Source: Bog-532 sp963828445 (GTDB lineage Bacteria > Actinomycetota > Actinomycetes > Streptosporangiales > Streptosporangiaceae). From it: a stretch of DNA of 64,000 nucleotides. Below the pieces are notes generated by a model, which did no database searches, was not told the origin of the DNA, and saw only the letters and a program-made list of their open reading frames with translations. Shown here in pieces: positions 24,812 through 33,159 of the stretch; positions within the stretch are counted from its first letter, which is position 1; each line of letters begins with the position of its first letter. The stretch is taken from contig CAWHFP010000007.1 in the NCBI GenBank assembly GCA_963828445.1, positions 80,204 to 144,203 of the forward strand. The letters run 5' to 3'. The position numbers and the translations under genes are program-made.

Positions 24812-25636
24812 TGAGCCTGATCGGGGCGCACGTCTCGGTCGCGGGCGGACTGGCCACCGGTGGGCTGGCCTACGCGGCGGCGGTCGGCGCCGAAGCCCTG
24901 CAGCTGTTCGTGACCAACCCGCGGGCCTGGGCCACCCCGCCCGGGGACCCGGGCCAGGACGCGGCCCTGCGGGCGGCGGGCCTGCCGGTCTACGTGCACG
25001 CGTCGTACCTGATCAACCTGGGCTCGGCGGACGAGCTGACCGCGGCCCGGTCGGTGTCGGCGCTGGGCCACGCGCTGGGCCGGGGCGCGGAGATCGGCGC
25101 CCGCGGCGTGGTCGTGCACACCGGGTCCGCGGCCGGGGCCGACCGGGACACCGCGCTGGCTCAGGTGGCCAGCGGGCTGCGGCCGCTGCTGGACAAGCTG
25201 GGCGACGACGATCCGGACCTGCTGCTGGAGCCGATGGCCGGGCAGGGTCAGATGCTGTGCGCCGACCTGGGCCAGCTGGCGGGCTACCTGGACGTGCTGG
25301 ACTGGCATCCGCGGGCCTGCGTGTGCCTGGACACCTGCCACCTGTTCGCGGCCGGCCATGACCTGACCGCCCCCGGCGGCGACCGAGGCCCTGGTGGCCG
25401 CGCTGGGCGACGCGGCCGGCCGGGTGCGGCTGGTGCACGCCAACGACTCGGCCACCGGCTGCGGGTCGCGCCGGGACCGGCACGCCAACATCGGCGCGGG
25501 CCAGATCGGCGCGGCCCCGTTCGGCGAGCTGCTCCGTCACCCGGCCCTGGCCGACGCGCCGTTCATCGTGGAGACCCCGGGCGGTCAGCAGGCCCACGCC
25601 GCCGACGTCGCCACCCTGAAGGCCCTCCGCGGCTAG
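24811..25636 (+). pseudogene. nfo: deoxyribonuclease IV (endonuclease IV, AP endonuclease), one frameshift
   Basis: Joined product about 275 aa, the usual size of Nfo, a Zn-dependent AP endonuclease of base-excision repair. The first frame starts MSLIGAHVSVAGG (ATG overlapping the kinase stop) and contains LFVTNPRAW, VHASYLINL, VVVHTGS, LLLEPMAGQG and CLDTCHLFAAG. At about 25374 a C-run shifts the frame; the second frame carries VRLVHANDS, GSRRDRHANIGAG and the terminal FIVETPGG, all metal-site segments. The length is 1 modulo 3, fitting one inserted C. All nine metal-ligand regions appear intact apart from the shift. Confidence 0.9.
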
Positions 25637-25646
25637 CGCCGCCGGT

Positions 25647-26417
25647 TCAGCGGACGCCGCAGAGCAGCCGGTTGCCGCCGCGCTGCCACAACGTCCCGAC
25701 CTCGGCGAAGCCCGCGGCCTGGAGCGCGTCCACGTGGGTGGCCAGCAGGCCGGAGGGCGAGCCGTGGTGGTTGGCGTCCACGGCCCGCTGGGCCCGCTCG
25801 GCGACCAGGCCGCTCAGGGCGGGGTCAGCCGCGGCCGCCTCCCACCAGCGGGTCCAGCCCTCACCATGGCCGTCCGGGAACCGGCGCTGATCCTCCCGCT
25901 CGATCAGCTCGTGCTCCAGGCGGACCAGGGTCGTCGCGGCGGGATCCGAGCCCAGGTGGTCGCCGTCCAGGAACAGGCCGCCGGGTCGCAGCACCGTGGC
26001 CAGCGTGACGTACAGGTGGCGCAGGTCGGGTGCGGTCAGCCAGTGCAGGGCGGTGGTGCTGACCGCGGCGTCGGCCGGGCCGGCCAGGGCGGCTGTCCAC
26101 TCGCCGCCCCGCAGGTCGGCGTCGACGAAGCGCAGGCCGGGGCGGCTCCCGTACGCGGCCCGGCCGAGGGCCAGGGTGACCGGGTCGGCGTCCACGGCCA
26201 CCACGGTCGCCTTGGGCAGGCGGTCCAGCAGCCGGACCGACAGGGAGCCCGGGCCGCAGCCCAGGTCGATCACGACCGGATCCTCGCGTCCGGTGCCCAC
26301 CTCCACCGCGTCGATCAGCGCGGTGAACCGGTCCTCCCGGTCCGGCAGCAGGTCCTCCTGCTGGCGCTCCCAGCGTTCGATCCAGCCGAGTGCGGTGTCC
26401 TGAGCGAGTTCAGTCAT
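25647..26417 (-). CDS. class I SAM-dependent methyltransferase
   Basis: 256 aa. SAM-binding motif I VIDLGCGPGSLSVRLL (about residues 49-64), acidic motif II VVAVDADP, then the post-II region TTALHWLTAPDL and LRPGGLFLDGDH, as in trans-aconitate-methyltransferase-like (UbiE/Tam) enzymes. The substrate is not predictable. Its stop faces the nfo stop with 10 bp between; divergent from the CGNR regulator. Confidence 0.85.
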   Translation of the reverse strand: MTELAQDTALGWIERWERQQEDLLPDREDRFTALIDAVEVGTGREDPVVIDLGCGPGSLSVRLLDRLPKATVVAVDADPVTLALGRAAYGSRPGLRFVDADLRGGEWTAALAGPADAAVSTTALHWLTAPDLRHLYVTLATVLRPGGLFLDGDHLGSDPAATTLVRLEHELIEREDQRRFPDGHGEGWTRWWEAAAADPALSGLVAERAQRAVDANHHGSPSGLLATHVDALQAAGFAEVGTLWQRGGNRLLCGVR

Positions 26418-26443
26418 GCCGGAGCCTCCCTGGCGTGCCTGTC

Positions 26444-26449
26444 TATAAT
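26444..26449 (+). promoter_or_regulatory. consensus -10 element TATAAT of the CGNR gene
   Basis: A perfect TATAAT stands out in the G+C-rich divergent gap, 46 bp upstream of the chosen GTG. No good -35 is seen 17 bp upstream. Transcription from here would give a leader of roughly 40 nt. Confidence 0.55.
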
Positions 26450-26494
26450 GATTTAGGCAGTGACAACGTACGCTTCGAGGATGTGACTGGTCAA

Positions 26495-27115
26495 GTGGAT
26501 TACAACAGTCACACGGACGCGGTGCTGGCCGTGACGGTGGCCCTGGTCAACGCGCTCACGGCCGGTGAGGCCTACGGGAAGGCCTACTCCCCGCCCACCG
26601 GAGATGACCGGGCCGTGGCGGCGCGGACGGCGCTGAACGCGGACGGGGTGGCCCGGCCGCGGGCGCTCACCGCCGCCGAGGCCGACGCGCTGGCCGGGGT
26701 GGCCGGCGAGCTGCGGACGGTATTCGAGGCCCTGGCGGGCGGGAACGTGGACGGCGCCGCCGGGCGGGTCAACGGGCTGCTGGCCCGGACCGGGGCCCAC
26801 CCGTACCTGGACCGCCACGACGACGAGCCCTGGCACCTGCACTACCAAGGCACCGAGAAAGACCTGGCCACCGGCTGGGCCGCGGGCTGCGCGGCCGGGC
26901 TGGCCGTGGTGCTGGGCGGTCCGGAATGGCGCCGGCTCGGCATGTGCACGGCCCCGCGCTGCGACCGGGTGTACGTGGACACCTCGCGCAACGGGACCCG
27001 CCGATTCTGCTCCACGGCCTGCCAGAACCGGGTCAAAGCGGCCCTTTTCCGGGAACGAACCGGCGGGTCCGCTGGTTACGCCGAGGGGACGAAAAACCGC
27101 TTGTCCGCCTCCTGA
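26495..27115 (+). CDS. CGNR zinc-finger / ABATE-domain transcriptional regulator
   Basis: 206 aa from GTG 26495 (VDYNSHTDAVLAVT). The N-terminal 150 residues match the helical ABATE domain. The C-terminal zinc finger reads CTAPRCDRVYVDTSRNGTRRFCSTACQNRVK in part: Cys pairs plus RxFCSxxCxNR, a CGNR variant with CQNR. Such proteins are putative stress or ligand-responsive regulators in actinomycetes. An earlier in-frame start near 26390 would begin inside the divergent methyltransferase gene and ahead of the TATAAT, so it is rejected. Confidence 0.85.
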   Translation: MDYNSHTDAVLAVTVALVNALTAGEAYGKAYSPPTGDDRAVAARTALNADGVARPRALTAAEADALAGVAGELRTVFEALAGGNVDGAAGRVNGLLARTGAHPYLDRHDDEPWHLHYQGTEKDLATGWAAGCAAGLAVVLGGPEWRRLGMCTAPRCDRVYVDTSRNGTRRFCSTACQNRVKAALFRERTGGSAGYAEGTKNRLSAS

Positions 27116-27162
27116 GCTGGCGGTTAGCCTCGTTCGACCCCTCAGAAGAGATCGGAAGCCCC

Positions 27163-28425
27163 ATGCTCGCCCGCCGTTTCCCGGTGCTCCGGCGCCGGGA
27201 TTTCCTGCTGCTCCTGGCCGACCGGTTCATCGCGCCGGGCGCCATGGCGTTCTCCATCGTGGGCGTGTCGTTCGCGGTGCTGGACGAGGGCGGGACGCCG
27301 GCCGACCTGTCCTACGTGCTGGCCGCCCAGATCGCCCCCTGCCTGGTGTTCTGCCTGGTCGGTGGGGTGATCGCCGACCGTGTCGCACCGCAGCGGGTGA
27401 TCGCCGCGTCGAACCTGCTGATCGCGCTGGGCGAGGGCACGTTCGGCATCCTGGTGCTGACCGGGCGGCCGCAGCTGTGGCAGATGATGCTGCTGGAGGT
27501 GCTGACCGGAACCGGCATCGCCACGTTCTACCCGGCCTCGCAGGCACTGCTGCCGTCGCTGGTCCCGGACGGAGAACTGCAGCAGGCCAGTTCGCTGAGC
27601 CGGCTGGCCATGAACATGGCCATGATGGGCGGGGCCGCGGTGGCCGGCGTGGTGGTGGCCGCGGTCGGCCCGGGCTGGGCGCTGACCATCTGCGGGGCCG
27701 GGGTGACGGTCACCGTGCCCATGCTGCTCAGCATCAAGGGCGGGGCGTTGTCCCGCGAGCCGTCCGGCACCAGCATGCTGCGCGACCTACGGGAGGGCTG
27801 GTCCGAGTTCCGGTCGCACACCTGGCTGTGGGTCATCGTGGGTCAGTACTGCCTGGTCATGATGGCCTGGTACGGCGGGTTCGAGGTGCTGGGCCCGGTG
27901 GTGGCCAAGGCTCACCTGGGCGGCGCGGCCGCCTGGGGCGCGGTCATGGCCGCCGAGTCCGTGGGCCTGGTCGCGGGCGGCCTGCTGTCGCTGTGGCGGG
28001 CCCCGAAGCATCCCATGCGGCTGGTGGCCGGGTCCGGGGTGGTGCTGGGCCTGACGCCACTGGCGCTGGCCATGCTCTGGCCGCTGGCGGTGGTGTGCGT
28101 GGTTTCGTTCGTGGTCGGGACGGCCACCGAGTACATGATGGTGGTCTGGACCGTGACCATGGCCCGCAACATCCGGCCCGAAGCGCTGGCCCGGGCCTCG
28201 GGTTACGACGGGCTGGGCTCGATGATGGCCACCCCGGTCGGCGCGCTGATCGCGGGACCGGCCGCGACCCACTACGGGGTGGGGCGGGTCCAGTACGTGG
28301 CGGCGGCGCTGATCGCGATCGTGTCCCTGCTGGCGCTGCTGCCCCGGGACGTGCGCACCCGCACGGACCCGCCGCCGGTCGGCCTGGAAGCCGAAGTCGA
28401 GGTGGCGGCGGGCCCGGTCGGGTGA
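27163..28425 (+). CDS. MFS transporter (drug/metabolite exporter type)
   Basis: 420 aa with about 12 hydrophobic helices. The short basic N-terminus RRFPVLRRRDFLLLLADRFI is typical of actinobacterial MFS exporters related to macrolide and enterobactin efflux (Mef/EntS-like), with the loop 2-3 motif GGVIADRVAPQRV. Substrate unknown. ATG 27163 lies behind GGAAG, 47 bp after the CGNR gene, so regulator and exporter may form one unit with the former controlling the latter (inference). Confidence 0.85.
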   Translation: MLARRFPVLRRRDFLLLLADRFIAPGAMAFSIVGVSFAVLDEGGTPADLSYVLAAQIAPCLVFCLVGGVIADRVAPQRVIAASNLLIALGEGTFGILVLTGRPQLWQMMLLEVLTGTGIATFYPASQALLPSLVPDGELQQASSLSRLAMNMAMMGGAAVAGVVVAAVGPGWALTICGAGVTVTVPMLLSIKGGALSREPSGTSMLRDLREGWSEFRSHTWLWVIVGQYCLVMMAWYGGFEVLGPVVAKAHLGGAAAWGAVMAAESVGLVAGGLLSLWRAPKHPMRLVAGSGVVLGLTPLALAMLWPLAVVCVVSFVVGTATEYMMVVWTVTMARNIRPEALARASGYDGLGSMMATPVGALIAGPAATHYGVGRVQYVAAALIAIVSLLALLPRDVRTRTDPPPVGLEAEVEVAAGPVG

Positions 28426-28432
28426 AGGTGCC

Positions 28433-29476
28433 TCAGCCGAAGAAGGGCTCGGCCTCGGCGTAGCGCTCGGGTGGGACCGTCTTGAGCTCGGCGGTCGCCT
28501 CGGTGAGCGGGACCCGGATGATGTCGGTGGCCCGCAGGGCCACCATGTTGCCGAAGGCCCCGTCGTGCACGGCGTCGATCGCGTGCACCCCGAACCGGGT
28601 GGCCAGCACCCGGTCGAACGCGGTCGGCGTGCCACCGCGCTGGATGTGCCCGAGCACCGCGGTGCGGGCCTCCTTGCCGGTGCGCTGCTCGATCTGGTCG
28701 GCCAGCAGCTGGCCGACGCCGCGGTTGGCCAGCCGGGCGTGACCGAACGAGTCGACCCCCTGGTCCTCAGCGGCGAACTCCTCGTCGGCGGGCTGCGCGC
28801 CCTCGGCCACCACCACGATCGGCGAGTACCGGGTCTGGAAGCGGTGCTCGACGTACTTGCAGACCTGCTCGATGCTGAACGGCTTCTCCGGGATGAGGAT
28901 GACGTTGGCCCCGCCGGCCAGGCCCGCGTGCAGCGCGATCCAGCCCGCGTGCCGCCCCATCACCTCGACGATCAGCGCGCGGTGGTGGCTCTCGGCCGTG
29001 GTGTGCAGCCGGTCGATGGCCTCCATGGCGATGTTGACCGCGGTGTCGAAGCCGAACGTGTAGTCGGTCGCGCCCAGGTCGTTGTCGATGGTCTTGGGTA
29101 CCCCGACCACGTTGACGCCCTCGGCGTACAGCTTGGTCGCCGCGCCCAGGGTGTCCTCGCCGCCGATCGCGATCAGCGCGTCCACCCCGAGGCCGGCCAG
29201 GTTGTCCTTGATCCGCTCGGCCCCGGAAGGACCGTTGCCGCTGGTCGCGAACGGGTTGGTCCGGGACGTGCCCAGAATCGTCCCGCCCCGGGGCAGGATG
29301 CCGCGTACGGCCTGCACGTCCAGGGGGACCGTGTCCCCCTCCAGCGGACCGCGCCAGCCGTCGCGGAAGCCTACGAACTCATACCCGTACTCCTGCACGC
29401 CCTTGCGCACGACGGCACGGATCACAGCATTCAAACCGGGGCAGTCGCCGCCTCCGGTGAGGACTCCCACTCTCAT
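28433..29476 (-). CDS. pfkA: 6-phosphofructokinase, PPi-dependent type predicted
   Basis: 347 aa. Phosphofructokinase fold with GGGDCPGLNAVIR at the N-terminus, the catalytic TIDND loop (residues 129-133) and MGRHAGW. Phosphoryl-donor-determining positions are Asp108 (IGGEDTLG) and Lys128 (PKTIDND). E. coli ATP-PFK has Gly104 and Gly124 there, whereas PPi-dependent enzymes such as that of Amycolatopsis methanolica carry Asp and Lys. I therefore predict pyrophosphate as donor, making the step reversible. ATG 29476 is the start; the 65-residue upstream extension is antisense to plsC and not family-like. Confidence 0.93.
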   Translation of the reverse strand: MRVGVLTGGGDCPGLNAVIRAVVRKGVQEYGYEFVGFRDGWRGPLEGDTVPLDVQAVRGILPRGGTILGTSRTNPFATSGNGPSGAERIKDNLAGLGVDALIAIGGEDTLGAATKLYAEGVNVVGVPKTIDNDLGATDYTFGFDTAVNIAMEAIDRLHTTAESHHRALIVEVMGRHAGWIALHAGLAGGANVILIPEKPFSIEQVCKYVEHRFQTRYSPIVVVAEGAQPADEEFAAEDQGVDSFGHARLANRGVGQLLADQIEQRTGKEARTAVLGHIQRGGTPTAFDRVLATRFGVHAIDAVHDGAFGNMVALRATDIIRVPLTEATAELKTVPPERYAEAEPFFG

Positions 29477-29510
29477 GGCGCCAACCTTAGTGGTTACCGG
29501 GTGGCCCGGG

Positions 29511-30257
29511 TTACAGTTCGCCGCCGGGCGGCGGCTCTTCCTGAGCGCGGGCCGTGGGCTCGGCGGGCAGGCCGCGGGCCAGCTTCTCCTTGGCCGCCTG
29601 GGCGTACATGTCCACACTCTGCTGGCCGGACAGCTTCTCGATGACGCGCATGATCTCGTCGGTGACCTCACGCAGGGCGCGAGCGTCCGAGGCCATGCCG
29701 TAGAAGCGGGAGAAGTCGAGCGGCTCGCCGTAGCGGACCCCGGGCCGGACCCGGAAGTTCGGCTTGATCTGGCCGGACGGCATGAACTCGAACGTGTTGA
29801 TCATCGCGCACGGGATCACCGGGACCTGGGCGTCCAGGGCCAGCCGGGCCACGCCGGTCTTGCCCTTGTACAGCCGGCCGTCCGGGCTGCGGGTGCCCTC
29901 CGGGTAGATGCCCAGCAGGTTCCCCTCCGCCAGCACGCGCAGGCCGGTCCGCATGGCCCGCTCACTGGCGGCGCCGCCGCTGCGGTCGATGGGGACCTGG
30001 CCCAGCGCGCTGAAGAAGGCCCGGCTGATGAAGCCCTTCAGCCCCTTGCCGGTGAAGTACTCGGACTTGGCCAGGAAGATCACCTGGCGCCGCAGCGGGA
30101 GCGGGCCGAAGAAGTGATCGGAGAACGACAGGTGGTTGCTGGCGATGATCGCCGCCCCCTGCTTGGGCACGTTGCGCGCGCCTTCCGCCCGCGGGCGGAA
30201 GATGATCTTCAGCGCCACCCCGAGGGTGAGCTGAGCCAGTTTGTAGTACACGCCCAA
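29511..30257 (-). CDS. 1-acyl-sn-glycerol-3-phosphate acyltransferase (PlsC-like)
   Basis: 248 aa LPLAT family. The catalytic NHxxxxD motif is NHLSFSD (about residues 41-47), with the substrate motif YPEGTRSPDG at about 118-127 and a VIPCAM segment. An N-terminal hydrophobic helix (YKLAQLTLGVALKIIF) gives membrane attachment. It acylates lysophosphatidate in phospholipid synthesis, or a similar lipid. It lies 34 bp upstream of pfkA on the same strand, so the two may be co-transcribed. The C-terminus is Pro/Glu-rich. Confidence 0.93.
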   Translation of the reverse strand: MGVYYKLAQLTLGVALKIIFRPRAEGARNVPKQGAAIIASNHLSFSDHFFGPLPLRRQVIFLAKSEYFTGKGLKGFISRAFFSALGQVPIDRSGGAASERAMRTGLRVLAEGNLLGIYPEGTRSPDGRLYKGKTGVARLALDAQVPVIPCAMINTFEFMPSGQIKPNFRVRPGVRYGEPLDFSRFYGMASDARALREVTDEIMRVIEKLSGQQSVDMYAQAAKEKLARGLPAEPTARAQEEPPPGGEL

Positions 30258-30359
30258 ATATTCGCATGTTCGGCGCGGTTTTTAACCCCACGCGGGATGC
30301 GATCTGGCCGCCCGCATGCGACGATGCCTAGCACCGGGCCGTTTGACCAGGGGAGGAAC

Positions 30360-31169
30360 ATGGGCCTGCTGCCAGGTGCGCAACCGTTCTCCCACCAAGG
30401 TGGCGCCACCGGCGTGCTGCTGTGTCACGGCTTCACCGGCAGTCCCCAGTCCCTGCGGCCGTGGGCCGGGTTCCTGGCCGAGGCGGGCCTGAGCGTGTCG
30501 CTGCCGCTGCTGCCCGGCCACGGCACCAGCTGGCAGGAGATGAACCACACCACCTCGGACGACTGGCTGGCGGCGGCGGAGACGGCCCTGGCCGAGCTGC
30601 GGAGCCGGTGCGACGAGGTGTTCCTGATGGGCCTGTCCATGGGCGGCTGCCTGGCCCTGCGGCTGGCCGAGACCGCACCCGGGCCCGACCTGCGCGGCCT
30701 GGTCCTGGTCAATCCCTCGCTGGCCCCCGACACCAAGCTGTTCCTGGTCGCGCCGCTGCTCAAGCACGTGATCAAGTCGATGCCGGCCATCGGCAACGAC
30801 ATCAAGAAGCCGGGCGCGGACGAACTGTCGTACGACCGGGTGCCGGCGGTGGCGGCGGCGACCTTGCCGCGGCTGTGGAAGGCCACCGCGCGGGACCTGC
30901 CCCAGGTCAGCCAGCCGGTGCTGGTGTACCGCAGCACCGAGGACCACGTGGTGGGGCCGCCCAGCATGCGGGTGCTGGAGGCGGGCCTGCGGCCGGAATT
31001 GCTGACGGTCCGGGCCTGTCATGACAGTTACCACGTTGCGACAATGGACAATGACGCGCAGGCTATTTTCACCGGAAGCTTGCAGTTCGTCCGGGAGCAC
31101 AGTGTTGGTCCTGGAGTGGCTGATTCAAGAGGGTCTGTCCAGGAGGGGAGGGGCGAGGCGAGGACGTGA
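30360..31169 (+). CDS. alpha/beta hydrolase (Est30/monoacylglycerol-lipase-like carboxylesterase)
   Basis: 269 aa. Oxyanion-hole LLCHGFTGSP near residue 25, nucleophile elbow LMGLSMGGCLA (GxSxG, Ser about 97), acid in YRSTEDHVV, and catalytic His in CHDSYHVATMD. This is the complete triad of bacterial carboxylesterases of the Est30 family. No signal peptide, so cytoplasmic. ATG 30360 has a strong GGGGAGG Shine-Dalgarno. The stop overlaps the next GTG (GTGA), so the downstream protein is translationally coupled. Confidence 0.92.
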   Translation: MGLLPGAQPFSHQGGATGVLLCHGFTGSPQSLRPWAGFLAEAGLSVSLPLLPGHGTSWQEMNHTTSDDWLAAAETALAELRSRCDEVFLMGLSMGGCLALRLAETAPGPDLRGLVLVNPSLAPDTKLFLVAPLLKHVIKSMPAIGNDIKKPGADELSYDRVPAVAAATLPRLWKATARDLPQVSQPVLVYRSTEDHVVGPPSMRVLEAGLRPELLTVRACHDSYHVATMDNDAQAIFTGSLQFVREHSVGPGVADSRGSVQEGRGEART

Positions 31170-31783
31170 GCAGCGGCGAGAATGAAGAAGATGCGGCCTG
31201 GCTCGACCTGATCGCGCGCTTCGAGGCGCCGGCGGCGGGTCAGACGTGGCCCGAGCGCGAGAATCTGGCCGAGCCCGGGACCGCCCCATCCGAGGCGTCG
31301 ATCCCGGACGCCTCGCAGGTCAGAACGCCCAAGGCCCCGGAGAGACCGGACGAGCCGCAGGCCAAGGCGCGGCCGGTGCCGGTCGACCCGCCGTTCAACG
31401 CGGACCTGACCGCGCCCGATTTGACGGCGCCCGACCTGGCCGCACCCGATCGGGCCGCACCCGATCGGGCCCGGCCCGATCGGACCGGGCCGGGCCGGAC
31501 GGCGCCCGAGGCGCGGCCGGCGCCGGAGATGCAGGAAGAGCACTACTTCCCGCCGCCACCGCCGCCGCTGCCCAAGCTGGACCCGGTGACCAAGGGGGCC
31601 TGGGCGGCGCTGTTTGGCGGTCCGGCTTACCTGCTCATCGCGACCGCGGTCGGCTGGACGGTGCCCGCGGTGGCCGCGTTCTTCGCCATCGGCGCGTTCG
31701 TGGGCGGGTTCGCCATCCTGGTCATGCGCATGGGGGACGAGCCGCGGGACGGCAACGGCCCCGACGACGGCGCGGTCGTCTAG
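31166..31783 (+). CDS. unknown two-helix membrane protein with Pro/Asp repeat linker
   Basis: 205 aa, function not recognised. Residues 1-80 are acidic and disordered-looking. Residues about 83-107 are a perfect pentapeptide series (APDLT, APDLA, APDRA, APDRA, RPDRT) encoded by a 15-bp tandem repeat. A Pro cluster then leads to two hydrophobic helices (about 144-190: AALFGGPAYLLIATAVGWTV and AVAAFFAIGAFVGGFAILVM). Helical-hairpin proteins of this type often sit next to hydrolases in Streptomyces-like genomes. GTG 31166 overlaps the esterase stop, and its TAG overlaps the glucokinase TAG on the other strand (CTAG). Confidence 0.75.
   Translation: MSSGENEEDAAWLDLIARFEAPAAGQTWPERENLAEPGTAPSEASIPDASQVRTPKAPERPDEPQAKARPVPVDPPFNADLTAPDLTAPDLAAPDRAAPDRARPDRTGPGRTAPEARPAPEMQEEHYFPPPPPPLPKLDPVTKGAWAALFGGPAYLLIATAVGWTVPAVAAFFAIGAFVGGFAILVMRMGDEPRDGNGPDDGAVV
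31412..31486 (+). repeat. five tandem 15-bp units
   Basis: Five consecutive 15-bp copies of GCnCCCGAnCnGrCC, the third and fourth identical, encode APDxx pentapeptides in the membrane protein at 31166. The length is always a multiple of three, so copy-number change would keep the frame. Confidence 0.85.
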
Positions 31784-32748
31784 GAAGCCACCGCGGCGTA
31801 GCGGCGGGCCAGGTCGGCCGCGCCGACCACGCCCGCGTCGGCGCCCAGTTCGGCCAGCCGGACGTGGGCCAGCGGCCGGTAGCCGCGGCCGACCAGGGAC
31901 CGTTCGTAGGCCGACCGGGCCGGCTCGATCAGCAGATCGCCCGCTTCGGAGACGCCGCCGCCGATGATGAAGCAGCCCGGGTCCAAGATCGCGGCCAGGT
32001 CGGCCATGCCCTGACCGAGCCAGTTGCCCACGATCTGGAAGCAGCGCAGCGCGGCCGGGTCGCCCTCCCGGGCCGCCTTGGTGACCTGGGGCCCGGAGAT
32101 GCCCTCGGGGCGGCCACCGCCCAGCTGGAGCAGGCGCATCGCGCCCTCGGGGCTGCGCCGGGCGAAGTCGCGGGCCTCGGCCACCAGCGCGCTGCCGCTG
32201 GCGTACTGCTCCCAGCAGCCGCGGTTGCCGCAGCCGCAGAGCCGCCCGTCCGGCACCACCCGGTAGTGCCCGGGCTCGCCGGCGATGCCGTAGCGGCCGT
32301 GGTAGAGGTCCCCGTTGATGAGGATGGCCGCGCCGATGCCGGTCCCCACGGCGATCATGATGACGTCCTGGTAGCCGCGGGCCGCCCCGAACCGGGCCTC
32401 GGCCCAGAGCCCGCTGTCGGCGTCGTTCTCGACGAACACCGGCAGCCCGACCCGTTCCTGCACCGACTCCCGCAGCGGCTCGTTGCGCCAGGCCAGGTTG
32501 GGGGCGAACAGGACGGTGGAACGGTCCTCATCGATGAACCCGGCCGCGCCGAGCCCGACCGCGTCCACGTCGTACGCGGCGGCCAGCTCGGTGACCACGT
32601 CCGCGATCACCTGGGCGGTCCGGGCCGGGCTGGCGGCCGGGGTGGAGCGTTTCAGCTTTTCGATGATGTGCCCGTCGGCGTCGACGACGCCGGCCGCGGC
32701 TTTGGTTCCCCCTACGTCAACGCCGATCGTCAGGCTCACGACCGGCAT
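31780..32748 (-). CDS. glkA: ROK-family glucokinase
   Basis: 322 aa. The N-terminal phosphate loop DVGGTKAAAG, ENDADSGLWAE and GTGIGAAI precede the ROK signature with zinc ligands in CGCGNRGCWEQYASG (about residues 160-174). The HxCxCGxxGC pattern starts here from GHYRVVPDGRLCGCG. This is the architecture of Streptomyces GlkA, which phosphorylates glucose and takes part in carbon catabolite repression. Its start overlaps the DUF5304 gene by 32 bp; GTG 32739 (VSLTIGVDVG) is an alternative. Confidence 0.92.
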   Translation of the reverse strand: MPVVSLTIGVDVGGTKAAAGVVDADGHIIEKLKRSTPAASPARTAQVIADVVTELAAAYDVDAVGLGAAGFIDEDRSTVLFAPNLAWRNEPLRESVQERVGLPVFVENDADSGLWAEARFGAARGYQDVIMIAVGTGIGAAILINGDLYHGRYGIAGEPGHYRVVPDGRLCGCGNRGCWEQYASGSALVAEARDFARRSPEGAMRLLQLGGGRPEGISGPQVTKAAREGDPAALRCFQIVGNWLGQGMADLAAILDPGCFIIGGGVSEAGDLLIEPARSAYERSLVGRGYRPLAHVRLAELGADAGVVGAADLARRYAAVAS

Positions 32749-33115
32749 CCTCCCATCTGGAGGCCGGTCTGGTTGGCGGGGCCTTCATGGCCGACTCAAA
32801 CGCCGAGTAGGCCTCCTGGACCACCGACGCCAGCGCGTCGCTGGCGCCGGTCAGGGTCGAGCCCAGGCCGGAGCCCGCACCCTGGCGCTCCCGCATCCGG
32901 CGCGCGGCCCGGCAGACCGGGCACCAGGCGCACTCGGGCGCCTCGTCCTCGGGCCGGTTGGTGGCGGTGTCCCACACGTCGGCCTGGGGGCGGTCCTGGC
33001 CCAGAGCCCGGCGGACCGAGCCGGTCATTTCCTTGGTCACGCTGCGCGCGCCGGTGCGCATCAGCCAGCGCTGGAGGTCGCCCAGCGGGTCGGGTCCGGT
33101 GTCCCGTTCGGTCAC
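32717..33115 (-). CDS. DUF5304 family protein
   Basis: 132 aa from GTG 33115 (VTERDTGPDP). Contains a Cys cluster CAWCPVCRAARRMRE that could bind Zn, preceded by an LQRWLMRTGARSVT segment; the tail is Pro/Arg-rich. This family (DUF5304) is found upstream of glkA in Streptomyces-like genomes, as here, but its function is unknown. The upstream in-frame ATG (33217) would overlap the phosphoesterase gene and is rejected. The overlap with the glucokinase start suggests translational coupling. Confidence 0.8.
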   Translation of the reverse strand: MTERDTGPDPLGDLQRWLMRTGARSVTKEMTGSVRRALGQDRPQADVWDTATNRPEDEAPECAWCPVCRAARRMRERQGAGSGLGSTLTGASDALASVVQEAYSAFESAMKAPPTRPASRWEDAGREPDDRR

Positions 33116-33159
33116 CTTGGGGCCTCCCTGTTCGTTCGTGCCTACTGTCGAGCGTACCT

